DNA from: Actinomycetes bacterium
GTDB lineage: Bacteria; Actinomycetota; Acidimicrobiia; Acidimicrobiales; Microtrichaceae
DNA length: 18,823 bases
Direction of reading: 5' to 3'
Assembly: GCA_023389745.1 (NCBI GenBank)
Contig: JAEWED010000238.1
Coordinates: forward strand, 1-18,823
Shown piece by piece: positions 8,630 to 15,639 of this stretch (position 1 is its first letter; each line of letters starts with the position of its first letter). The position numbers were made by a program, and so were the translations under genes. The notes under the pieces are model-generated. The model ran no database searches. It saw nothing but the letters and a program-made list of their open reading frames with translations, and was not told where the DNA came from.

Positions 8630-9799
8630 TCAGGTCGCTGACGTTCCCGCCTCGTGCGGTGCGCGGTGGCGGACGTGGCGCACCCAGCGGCGCACGCGGT
8701 CGAGCCCGTGGCGCGACTCCTGGTGCTCCTCGGGATCGTCGGGCGCCGCCCGACCGCTGACGTACATCGCGACGGCCTTGATGGCCCCGAAGGTGGGCAC
8801 CGCGAAGAGGGCGCCGATGATCCCGGCGACCGAGAAGCCACCGATCGCGGCGAGCATCGTGACCGGCGGGGAGAGGCTCACCGCCTTGCCGACCACGGTC
8901 GGGATCAGGATGTGGTTGCTCAGCAGCATGAACGCGAGGAACGCCAGCGACATCACCGCGGTGGCTCCGATGCCCTCGGTCAGGCTCACGACCAGCACCA
9001 GGGCGAAGCCCATCAGACCGCCGATCTGGGGGATCAACGCGGTGAGCGCCGTCCACACCCCGAGCACGGGGCTGAGCGGCACGCCGACCACCAACGCCGC
9101 CACCGCGACCCACATGCCGTTGAGCGTGGCGATGAGGATCGACCCCGCGAAGTACTTCGCGAGCACCCGGTAGACGATGCGTCCCATCGTGTCGGCGGCG
9201 TCTCGGCGGGCGACGGGGATCGCGGTGCGGATGTCGCCGATCAGGCGTGGGCCCTCGAAGAGCACGCCTGCGACGAGGAAGAAGGCCAGCAGGAACGCGG
9301 CGACGCCGAAGCCGACGGTGGCCACGATGCCCGAGATGCTCGTGCCGTCGCCCTCGGTCCGCTCCGACAACGACGACAGCGCGTCGGTGAGCTTCGTGGA
9401 CAGGTCGGCGTCCTTGATCGTGTGGCCGATCAGGGGGAGGTCGTCCAGCGAGCGGATGGTCTCGGGCAGCTGCTGCTCGAGGTTGGCGGACTCCTTGACC
9501 AGCTGCGGACCGGCGACCGAGAGGAACAGACCGATCAGGACCGTCGCCACCGAGAGCACCAGGACCGTCGCCCAGCCCCGACCGAGGCGGGTCCGGCGCC
9601 TGATGCCGTTGACGACCGGGTCGAGCGCCATGCCGAGGAACAGCGCGACGACGATGATGGCGAACGAGGTCGACGCCATGCGGACCGCGCTCCACAGCAG
9701 CGCCAGGGCCAGCAGCGACACGATCCCCACGACGACGCTCTGCCAGGCCAGGTCGACGTGCAGCGTCGCACCGGGTGCGGCATCACGTTCGTCGGCCAT
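8630..9799 (-). CDS. AI-2E/PerM-family membrane transporter (first copy)
   Basis: The protein has 389 residues from ATG 9799. The family (UPF0118/PerM/TqsA) contains proposed exporters of autoinducer-2 and small-solute transporters; the substrate cannot be assigned here. It shows three N-terminal hydrophobic segments within residues 18-105 (including the LFLGMALDPVVNGIRRRTRLGRGWATVLVL pattern), a periplasmic-type helical stretch with LPLIGHTIKDADL, and a cluster of C-terminal membrane helices containing LIPQIGGLMGF and HILIPTVVGKAVSLSP, which are the family's most conserved parts. The last 40 residues are a charged His/Arg-rich tail. It is divergent from a second family member at 9887. Confidence 0.88.
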   Translation of the reverse strand: MADERDAAPGATLHVDLAWQSVVVGIVSLLALALLWSAVRMASTSFAIIVVALFLGMALDPVVNGIRRRTRLGRGWATVLVLSVATVLIGLFLSVAGPQLVKESANLEQQLPETIRSLDDLPLIGHTIKDADLSTKLTDALSSLSERTEGDGTSISGIVATVGFGVAAFLLAFFLVAGVLFEGPRLIGDIRTAIPVARRDAADTMGRIVYRVLAKYFAGSILIATLNGMWVAVAALVVGVPLSPVLGVWTALTALIPQIGGLMGFALVLVVSLTEGIGATAVMSLAFLAFMLLSNHILIPTVVGKAVSLSPPVTMLAAIGGFSVAGIIGALFAVPTFGAIKAVAMYVSGRAAPDDPEEHQESRHGLDRVRRWVRHVRHRAPHEAGTSAT

Positions 9800-9805
9800 C
9801 GGGCG

Positions 9806-9811
9806 AGCTTA
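9806..9811 (-). promoter_or_regulatory. Candidate -10 (TAAGCT) for the minus-strand AI-2E gene
   Basis: Read on the minus strand, TAAGCT ends six bases before the ATG at 9799 with no ribosome-binding site between, as in leaderless genes. It overlaps by two bases a candidate -10 for the opposite strand. Confidence 0.38.
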
Positions 9812-9815
9812 GGAT
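9810..9815 (+). promoter_or_regulatory. Candidate -10 (TAGGAT) for the plus-strand AI-2E gene
   Basis: TAGGAT fits TANNNT and lies about 70 bp before the proposed TTG start. The divergent -10 candidates overlap here, so the two promoters would compete for polymerase. Confidence 0.35.
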
Positions 9816-9886
9816 CGGCGTGCGCCGGGATCGGGGACGCACTCGCCGATCCGCCCCTGGAGACCGTGCACCTGGAGACTGGGCAG

Positions 9887-10963
9887 TTGTCGACCACCCT
9901 GAGGATCACCCCCACCTCGCTGATCCGAGCGACGCTGATCCTCGCGGGGTCACTCGTCGTCGCGCTCGTCGCGACCCGAGCGACGACCACGTTGTGGTGG
10001 TTCGCCCAGGCGACCGTGTTCGCCGCGCTCGCCTTTCCGCTCGTCGAACGACTCGGCCGGCACATGCCGAAGTTCGTCGCCGTGCTCGTGCTCACGGGCG
10101 TCCTCGCAGCCGCGGTGGGCGTGCTCGGTGCCGTCGCGTTCACCGAGCTGCGCGCCGAGGCCGACCGCTTCGAGACCGCCGTGCCCGCCGCCGTGCACCG
10201 CCTGGAGCAGGTCGACGGCATCGGCACCCTGATGAAGGACCTCAACGTCGGGCACCAGATCGAGCGGTTCGCGGCGGAGACGGCGGAGCGCATCCGCTTC
10301 CAGAACGCAGATCTGCCCGGCGTGGCGTCCAAGGTCGGCGGCAGCGCGTCGGCCACCTTCATCGTCTGGATCCTCACCGTGATGCTCGTCTTCACGGGAC
10401 CGTCGATGGTGCGTGGACTCATCGGGCTCGCGCCCGTTCGGTTGCGCGACGAGGTCGATCGGATCGCACGGGCGGCGTACGTGCGTGCCGCGGGGTACAT
10501 CGGAGCGATGGCGGTGCGGGCCGTCGTCGTGCTCGTGGTGGCCTACACGCTGGCGACCTCGCTTCGCCTCGACATGCCGGGGCTGCTCGCCGTCATCGCC
10601 GCGCTGGTGTCGTTCGTGCCCTACGTCGGCATCCTCGCGGGCAGCCTGCCGATCGCGCTCATGGCGTTGCTCGACGGCCCCGCCTACTCGATCGGCGTGC
10701 TGATCGGCGCACTCGTGCTGCAGGTCGTCGAGGTCTTCCTGGTGCAGCGGCGCATCGACGACCGCACCGTGAACCTGGGGCTGTTCCTCACGCTCGCGGC
10801 CGCGATGATCGGCTTCAGCTTCCGGGGACCGGGCGGGTTGATCACCGCGATCTCGGTGGTGGCGATGATCGTCGCGGTCGTGAACGACACCGCTGCGGTG
10901 CGGGCACTGCGGACGGCAGCGCGACCGGCCCCGACCGACGCCGCCGAAGAACCAGCAAAATAA
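9887..10963 (+). CDS. AI-2E/PerM-family membrane transporter (second copy)
   Basis: The protein has 358 residues from TTG 9887, chosen because GGAG lies nine bases upstream. GTG at 9866 is in frame and would add seven residues, but its GGAG is only three bases away. The long open frame further upstream is antisense to the first copy. The protein has N-terminal hydrophobic segments (LIRATLILAGSLVVALVA, LWWFAQATVFAALAFPLVERL), a soluble helical middle (residues ~90-155), and C-terminal helices with the family's SFVPYVGILAGSLPIAL and LVQRRIDDRTVNLGLFL segments. It ends in DAAEEPAK. The substrate is unknown. It is related in fold to its divergent neighbour but differs clearly in sequence. Confidence 0.87.
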   Translation: MSTTLRITPTSLIRATLILAGSLVVALVATRATTTLWWFAQATVFAALAFPLVERLGRHMPKFVAVLVLTGVLAAAVGVLGAVAFTELRAEADRFETAVPAAVHRLEQVDGIGTLMKDLNVGHQIERFAAETAERIRFQNADLPGVASKVGGSASATFIVWILTVMLVFTGPSMVRGLIGLAPVRLRDEVDRIARAAYVRAAGYIGAMAVRAVVVLVVAYTLATSLRLDMPGLLAVIAALVSFVPYVGILAGSLPIALMALLDGPAYSIGVLIGALVLQVVEVFLVQRRIDDRTVNLGLFLTLAAAMIGFSFRGPGGLITAISVVAMIVAVVNDTAAVRALRTAARPAPTDAAEEPAK

Positions 10964-10966
10964 CTT
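10961..10966 (+). promoter_or_regulatory. Candidate -10 (TAACTT) of the minor pilin operon
   Basis: TAACTT lies in the A/T-rich patch CAAAATAACTTTT, which is conspicuous in this GC-rich DNA, and overlaps the stop codon of the AI-2E gene. Transcription from about 10973 would give a leader of about 40 nt that contains the hairpin at 10981-11009. Confidence 0.4.
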
Positions 10967-10980
10967 TTCGTCGATCTTCT

Positions 10981-11009
10981 GCTCCTTCGGCATCCCTGGC
11001 CGATGGAGC
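10981..11009 (+). promoter_or_regulatory. Hairpin enclosing the ribosome-binding site of the first pilin gene
   Basis: GCTCC (10981-10985) pairs with GGAGC (11005-11009), and TCGGC (10987-10991) pairs with GCCGA (10999-11003). A single T/T mismatch separates the two helices and the loop is ATCCCTG. The GGAG within the stem is the ribosome-binding site of GTG 11013. The structure could limit translation until it melts or is bound by something. No T-run follows, so it is not a typical terminator. Confidence 0.5.
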
Positions 11010-11012
11010 GGG

Positions 11013-11519
11013 GTGAGACGTCGCCCGACGAGCTTCCCCCGCTCCGGATCGAGGGCGTCGCGTGGACAGCGCGGCGCCGGCCTGCTCGAGGTGCTGATCG
11101 CGTCCGCCCTCATGGCACCGCTGATCCTGGCCGCCGCGGTCGGGCTGATGACCGGCATGCGTGCGAGCGCGAACGCCGAGCTCACCCAGCGCATCGGCGT
11201 CGAGCTGACCACCGCGACCGAGAACGTCAAGGCCATGGCGTACCTGCCGTGCGGCTCACCGGAGGAGTACCGCTCGGCATACGACCGATTCGTCGCGGAC
11301 CACCCGTCCCGCATCGTCGAGGACCCGGGCACGAGCGGAGCGCGGATCATCGAGGTGCACTACTGGGACGAGGCCTCGGCGAGCTACGTCGCGACGTGTT
11401 CCGAGGACGGCGGCGCCCAGCGCGTCACGATCGCTGTCGCGGTCGACGGCCGCACCTCGCAGGCCGACATCGTCACCCGGGCGCCGTCGCCCGCTCGATC
11501 GCTCGAGCTGCGGCGATGA
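11013..11519 (+). CDS. PilV/GspI-like minor prepilin
   Basis: The protein has 168 residues from GTG 11013 behind GGAGCGGG. The N-terminus is a class III (prepilin) signal: a basic leader of 21 residues ending in GQRG, then AGLLEVLIASALMAPLILAAA, so cleavage after Gly21 puts Glu at +5 and leaves a hydrophobic helix of about 20 residues. The remaining globular part has two cysteines (in YLPCGSPEEY and VATCSEDG) and a beta-rich C-terminus (RVTIAVAVDGRTSQADIVT). A short pilin followed by PilW-like and PilX-like genes is the usual order of minor pilin operons. Assembly genes (ATPase, platform, peptidase) are not in the window. The stop overlaps the next ATG by four bases. Confidence 0.82.
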   Translation: MRRRPTSFPRSGSRASRGQRGAGLLEVLIASALMAPLILAAAVGLMTGMRASANAELTQRIGVELTTATENVKAMAYLPCGSPEEYRSAYDRFVADHPSRIVEDPGTSGARIIEVHYWDEASASYVATCSEDGGAQRVTIAVAVDGRTSQADIVTRAPSPARSLELRR

Positions 11520-13282
11520 CACGGCCCACCGCCGGCGACCAGCGCGGCATGACCCTGATCGAGACGATGCTGGCCCTCGGCCTCAGCGTGATGCTGGTGC
11601 TCCCGATGATGGGCTGGGCACAGGTCGCGATGCACCAGCAGGTGTCGATCCGGGAGCGCAACCTGGCGGGCGCGTCGCTCGGGGCGCTGCGGACGCACTT
11701 CCTCCGCGACGTCGCGACCGCCCATCGCGCCGAGGTCGGCGGCGTCGGCATCGCCGACTGCACGCCCGGCACCCGCGGCGGTGGCACCTCACGCGGCAAG
11801 GGTGCGACGCCGCTGTTCGCGCTGACACGCGACGATCAGCGCATCGTGTACTCGATCGGCCCGACCGACGAGGCCGACGCGGGCCTGTGGCGACGGGTCT
11901 GCGAGCGGACCGGTGACCGCGAGGTCGCTGCGTCGGTCCTGGTCGACGAGGTCAATGCGGCGCTGACCGATGCGTCGTGCGATTCGAGCCATCCGCAGCA
12001 GGTGCTCGGGCTGGGCCGCGGCGAGGAACCGGGCGTGCTCGCCACCGGCGACGACCGGGCCGCGTCGGCCGCCGCGTCCGGTTGCCGACGTGTGCAGCTG
12101 CGTGTGACCACCCCCGAGCTCGACCAGGTCGTCCTGAGCGCCACCGTGCGGTCCGGCGGCGAGACCATCGACGACGAGCAGCTCCTGCCGGACGTCGTGA
12201 TCGGCGCCGATCCGCAAAGTGGTGCGGCTCCGCTCCAGGTCCGGTTCACCTCGAAGGGGTCCTCGGACCCACGGGGCGGCACGCTCACGTTCGAGTGGGA
12301 CTTCGGCGACGGGACGACCTCGGCCGAGGACGCCCCGGTGCACGTCTACGACCGACCCGGCACCTTCACCGCGGTGCTGACGGCGACCAACGAGCTCGGC
12401 GGCTCCGCCAGCGCATCGGTCCCGATCACCGTGACGAACCGACCACCGGTCGCGGTGATCTCGGCGCCCCCGAACGACACCGCGGTCGCACGCGGCGAGC
12501 TCGTCTCGTTCTCGTCGACCGGCAGCAACGACGACGCCGACGCCGTTCGGGGCGGCCGCATCGTGTCGTGGACCTGGAACTTCGGCGACGGCACGACATC
12601 GACGCTCCCGACGCCGACCAAGGCCTACGACCGGTTGCGGCCCGAGGGCTACGTCGTCACCCTGACCGTCACCGACGGCGACGGTTCCACGGCGACCGCC
12701 CTGACGCTGATCCGGGTGCTCAACACGGTCCCGACGGTGCAGATCGTCGCGGATCGCACGGCGGGCAGCTCGCCCCTGGCGGTCCAGCTCGCTGCAATCG
12801 TGAGCGACGAGTCGGCCATGGCCGTCAACCCGCCACTGACGTACGCGTGGGACCTCGGCAACGGCACCACCTCGAACCTCGCCACTCCCCCGTCGGTCAC
12901 CTACACCGGCGCCGGCAGCCGCACGGTGCGCCTGACCGTCACCGACGACGCCGGCGCCACGGCGAGCGCCACCCAGGTGATCACGGTCAGCGCGCCCGCG
13001 GGTGTGCCCGCCCCGTCGAACCTGCGCATGACCAACAGCGGCGTCGAACAGGGCAAGCGGTTCGCAGAGTTCGCGTGGGACCGCGTCGAGGCCGCGCGCG
13101 GCTACGAGGTCAGGCTGCAGTGCGTCGGCTGCTCCGACAGCGCGACGGGCCAGGAGACCGGCACCACCGTGCGCATCCGCAACCTCTCGGCCGCCCGGAA
13201 CACGTACACCGCGCAGGTCAGGTCCCGCGATGCCGCGGGCAACTGGGGGCCGTGGTCCGCCTCGATCACGGTGCGACCATGA
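11516..13282 (+). CDS. PilW/GspJ-like prepilin with three PKD repeats and an Fn3-like domain
   Basis: The protein has 588 residues from ATG 11516, coupled to the previous gene through ATGA. The prepilin signal GDQRG | MTLIETMLALGLSVMLVLPM has Glu at +5 after cleavage at Gly11. Residues ~35-220 are a pseudopilin-type globular region with several cysteines. Three PKD repeats follow: ~226-306 (WDFGDGTTS), ~308-402 (WNFGDGTTS) and ~404-491 (WDLGNGTTS, a weaker copy). Residues ~497-588 resemble a fibronectin type III domain (PSNLRMT..., FAWDRVEAARGYEVRL, TAQVRSRDAAGNWGPWS). PKD and Fn3 are extracellular adhesion or spacer domains, so this would extend a large arm from the pilus. Minor pilins are normally 150-250 residues, so the C-terminal graft is unusual. 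An alternative is a type II secretion pseudopilin. Confidence 0.85.
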   Translation: MTRPTAGDQRGMTLIETMLALGLSVMLVLPMMGWAQVAMHQQVSIRERNLAGASLGALRTHFLRDVATAHRAEVGGVGIADCTPGTRGGGTSRGKGATPLFALTRDDQRIVYSIGPTDEADAGLWRRVCERTGDREVAASVLVDEVNAALTDASCDSSHPQQVLGLGRGEEPGVLATGDDRAASAAASGCRRVQLRVTTPELDQVVLSATVRSGGETIDDEQLLPDVVIGADPQSGAAPLQVRFTSKGSSDPRGGTLTFEWDFGDGTTSAEDAPVHVYDRPGTFTAVLTATNELGGSASASVPITVTNRPPVAVISAPPNDTAVARGELVSFSSTGSNDDADAVRGGRIVSWTWNFGDGTTSTLPTPTKAYDRLRPEGYVVTLTVTDGDGSTATALTLIRVLNTVPTVQIVADRTAGSSPLAVQLAAIVSDESAMAVNPPLTYAWDLGNGTTSNLATPPSVTYTGAGSRTVRLTVTDDAGATASATQVITVSAPAGVPAPSNLRMTNSGVEQGKRFAEFAWDRVEAARGYEVRLQCVGCSDSATGQETGTTVRIRNLSAARNTYTAQVRSRDAAGNWGPWSASITVRP

Positions 13283-14208
13283 TCGCCCGGCTGCTCGCGG
13301 ACCGTTGGGCGCGGCGTGGCCAGGGCGGCTTCGCGCTGATGACCGGCCTGGCGATCTGGGCCGGGGTCAGCGGCATCACGATGGTCGCGCTGCTCAACAT
13401 GACCATGACCAGCTCGCGCATCGCCGCGTCCCAGGCCGCCGCGGCCGCGCAGTTCCGCGCCGTCGACGCCGCCATGGAGACCGCCGTGAACCAGGTCAGC
13501 CGCGACCCCGACGCGCTGATCGGCGCGGCGACGGGCCGCGGTGACGACTCCTGCGTCGAGCCGCTCGGGGCGAAGGGCTCCGAGGGGCTCGCCTATCGCG
13601 ACCAGGACGTCGTCGTCACCGTCACCGCGCGGTGCATCGGCTCCCGGACCTCCGGGGTGAAGCAGTCGGTCCGCACCGTGGTCCTGGACGCCGTGCTGAC
13701 GCTGCCCGACGGCACGCGGCGGGCCGCCGGCACCGCCCGGTTCCGCGTCAGCGACGCTCGGGGCAACGGATCCTCGGTCGTGATCGACGACTGGTCGGTG
13801 ACACCGGAGCGGCCCTACGTGCCGTCGGCGACCACGACCACGTCGACCACCACGACGGTGAAGCCCACCACGACCACGGTCAAGCCCACGACCACGACCT
13901 CGACCACCACCACGGTCAAGCCCACGACCACCACGACCACCCAGCCCGCTGCTCCGTCGCCCGCGACGTGGTCGATGCGGATCACCTCGGACTGGACCAC
14001 CGGCTACTGCGTCGAGGTCACCGTCACGAACCCCACGTCGTCGCCGCTCACCTGGATCGTCGACACGCCCGTCGAGGGCCAGATCTACACCTTCTGGAAC
14101 GGCGAGCACACCCGCTCGGGCAACACGCTGCGCGTGCGCGGGGTCGACTGGAACCGGACGATCAACGCTGGGGCGAGCACCGGATTCGGGTTCTGCAGCA
14201 ACCGCTGA
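13279..14208 (+). CDS. PilX/GspK-like prepilin with a C-terminal CBM2-like carbohydrate-binding domain
   Basis: The protein has 309 residues from ATG 13279 (ATGA overlap with the previous gene). The N-terminus has a basic leader ending GQGG, then FALMTGLAIWAGVSGITMVALL. The residue at +5 is Thr instead of Glu, a feature of GspK-type tip pseudopilins. Residues ~45-183 are the globular part. Residues ~185-228 are a linker of Thr runs broken by VKP units, as in secreted glycoside hydrolases. Residues ~231-309 match carbohydrate-binding module family 2: SDWTTGYCVEVTVTNPTSSPLTW, YTFWNGEH, VDWNRTINAGASTGFGF. Trp239, Trp273 and Trp291 align with the three cellulose-contacting tryptophans of CBM2a. 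The module is about 20 residues short at its C-terminus, and Cys244/Cys306 may replace the usual disulfide. Cellulose or chitin binding is inferred. Confidence 0.85.
   Translation: MIARLLADRWARRGQGGFALMTGLAIWAGVSGITMVALLNMTMTSSRIAASQAAAAAQFRAVDAAMETAVNQVSRDPDALIGAATGRGDDSCVEPLGAKGSEGLAYRDQDVVVTVTARCIGSRTSGVKQSVRTVVLDAVLTLPDGTRRAAGTARFRVSDARGNGSSVVIDDWSVTPERPYVPSATTTTSTTTTVKPTTTTVKPTTTTSTTTTVKPTTTTTTQPAAPSPATWSMRITSDWTTGYCVEVTVTNPTSSPLTWIVDTPVEGQIYTFWNGEHTRSGNTLRVRGVDWNRTINAGASTGFGFCSNR
13831..13943 (+). repeat. Thr-rich low-complexity linker repeats
   Basis: ACC/ACG-rich units encode runs of threonine broken three times by VKP. This is an interdomain linker between the pseudopilin body and the CBM2-like module; such Thr/Pro linkers are often O-glycosylated in secreted actinobacterial proteins. 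Confidence 0.8.
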
Positions 14209-14320
14209 CACAGCGAGCGCGAACGACCGGGCGGCAATCGGCCAGACTCTCCCTACGCACCACCGCTGTCACAGCACCCGCCACGACACTCGCCAGACCA
14301 CTCTCCCGGGGGACCACCAC

Positions 14321-14818
14321 ATGGGCACCAACCAGCGTTCGCAGATCACGATGAGCGACGACGAGATCGCGACCTACCTCGACCGGCAGCGATCGGCCAC
14401 GGTCGCCACCATCGGCCCGTCGGGCCTGCCGCACCTGGTGGCCATGTGGTACGCCGTCGTCGACGGTCAGATCTGGTTCGAGACCAAGGCCCGCTCGCAG
14501 AAGGCGGTCAACCTGCGGCGTGACCCGCGCATGACGTTCATGGTCGAGGACGGCCACACCTACGACACGCTGCGCGGCGTGTCCTTCGAGGGCACCGCCG
14601 TCATCTCCGAGGACCCCGACGACCTGTGGAAGGTCGGCGTCAGCGTCTGGGAGCGCTACAACGGCCCGTACACCGACGACGTGAAGCCGTTGGTCGAGTT
14701 CATGCTGCAGAAGCGCGTCGCCGTGCGCCTCGACGTGGACCGCGTCCGCTCCTGGGACCACCGCAAGCTCGGCATGGACCCGATCCCCCTCGGCGGCAGC
14801 ACCGCCGAGTTCATCTGA
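14321..14818 (+). CDS. PPOX-class flavin/F420-dependent oxidoreductase
   Basis: The protein has 165 residues from ATG 14321 behind GGGGGA. It is a split-barrel fold of the pyridoxamine-5'-phosphate-oxidase-like superfamily. Features are an N-terminal helix (SDDEIATYLDRQRSATVATIG), then GLPHLVAMWYAVVDGQIWFETKARSQKAVNLRRDPRMTFMVEDG, the usual cofactor-binding core, followed by GVSFEGTAVISEDPDD and a C-terminal RSWDHRKLG. The layout resembles the actinobacterial F420-binding members (Rv1155-like) more than true PNPOx, but F420 versus FMN cannot be settled by reading. The substrate is unknown. It is followed after eight bases by the ion channel gene, so the two are probably cotranscribed. I see no strong promoter in 14209-14320. 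Confidence 0.82.
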   Translation: MGTNQRSQITMSDDEIATYLDRQRSATVATIGPSGLPHLVAMWYAVVDGQIWFETKARSQKAVNLRRDPRMTFMVEDGHTYDTLRGVSFEGTAVISEDPDDLWKVGVSVWERYNGPYTDDVKPLVEFMLQKRVAVRLDVDRVRSWDHRKLGMDPIPLGGSTAEFI

Positions 14819-14826
14819 GCGAGCGG

Positions 14827-15639
14827 GTGGACGAGCCGATCGACGCGCCGGCACCGAGCGGCTGGGAGCTCGCCTACGAGCTCCTGCTCGGCCTGCTCGC
14901 GGTCGTCACCGTCGCCACCCTCTTCGTCAGCGGCCCCTGGGCGGCGGTCGTCAACTGGTCGATCTACGCCATCTTCGTCGCCGACTTCGTCGTCCGCCTG
15001 AGTCGCGACCCCGAGCCGCGCACCTTCCCCCGCCGGAACTGGCTCGACCTGGTCGCGCTCATCCCCTTCGAGCTGTTCCGCCCGTTCCGCACGATCCGCC
15101 TCCTTCGGTTGGTGCGCCTGCTGCGCGCCTTCCGGCTGCTGCACAGGGTCGGGCCGACCACACGCGGGGTGCTGCGTCAGAACGGTCTGGGCTACGTGCT
15201 GGTCTTCACCGCGGTGCTCATCGTCGCGGGTGGCACCGGCGTCGCGCTGCTCGAGGAGGGGATCGACAGCTGGGGCGACGGCATGTGGTGGGCGCTCGTG
15301 ACCACCACGACCGTCGGCTATGGCGACATCGCACCGGTGGACGTGCCGGGCCGGCTCATCGCGGTGGTGCTCATGGTCGCCGGCATCGGCACCCTCGGCA
15401 TGATCACCGGCTCGATCGCGACGTACTTCACGACCCTCGGCGACGAGCGGCTTCCCACCGACGTCCGCTACGTGCGCCAGCGCCTGGCGCAGTGGTCGGC
15501 GATGAGCCACTCCGAGCGTCTCCGCCTGGCCCGGCTGCTCGACCACATCGTCGAGGACGAGGAGCACACGGCCGCAGCGGCGACCGCCGTCACCGACGCC
15601 GTCGTCGACGAGGGGCGGTCAGACGCGACGACGACGTGA
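14827..15639 (+). CDS. Voltage-gated-type potassium channel
   Basis: The protein has 270 residues from GTG 14827, with GAGCGAG upstream; the frame continues upstream, but only as a shadow of the PPOX gene. It has six-helix channel architecture: hydrophobic segments at ~16-38, ~39-56 and ~68-80, an S4-like helix with regularly spaced arginines (FRPFRTIRLLRLVRLLRAFRLLHR, ~84-107), then two pore-flanking helices. The selectivity filter TTVGYGD lies at residues 161-167, which is specific for K+. The C-terminal 60 residues are cytoplasmic and helical and end in an acidic, Ala-rich tail; no RCK/TrkA domain is present. The arginine-bearing S4 suggests voltage sensing. The last 21 bases overlap the convergent AlkB-like gene. 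Confidence 0.9.
   Translation: MDEPIDAPAPSGWELAYELLLGLLAVVTVATLFVSGPWAAVVNWSIYAIFVADFVVRLSRDPEPRTFPRRNWLDLVALIPFELFRPFRTIRLLRLVRLLRAFRLLHRVGPTTRGVLRQNGLGYVLVFTAVLIVAGGTGVALLEEGIDSWGDGMWWALVTTTTVGYGDIAPVDVPGRLIAVVLMVAGIGTLGMITGSIATYFTTLGDERLPTDVRYVRQRLAQWSAMSHSERLRLARLLDHIVEDEEHTAAAATAVTDAVVDEGRSDATTT

Noticed and set aside
8654..9886. Upstream extension of the second AI-2E gene frame by about 400 codons
   Set aside because: This part is antisense to the first AI-2E gene and is Arg/His/Asp-rich. The ribosome-binding site and family alignment place the start near 9887.
10981..11009. Intrinsic terminator after the second AI-2E gene
   Set aside because: The hairpin lacks a T-run and contains the ribosome-binding site of the next gene, so a translational role is a better fit.
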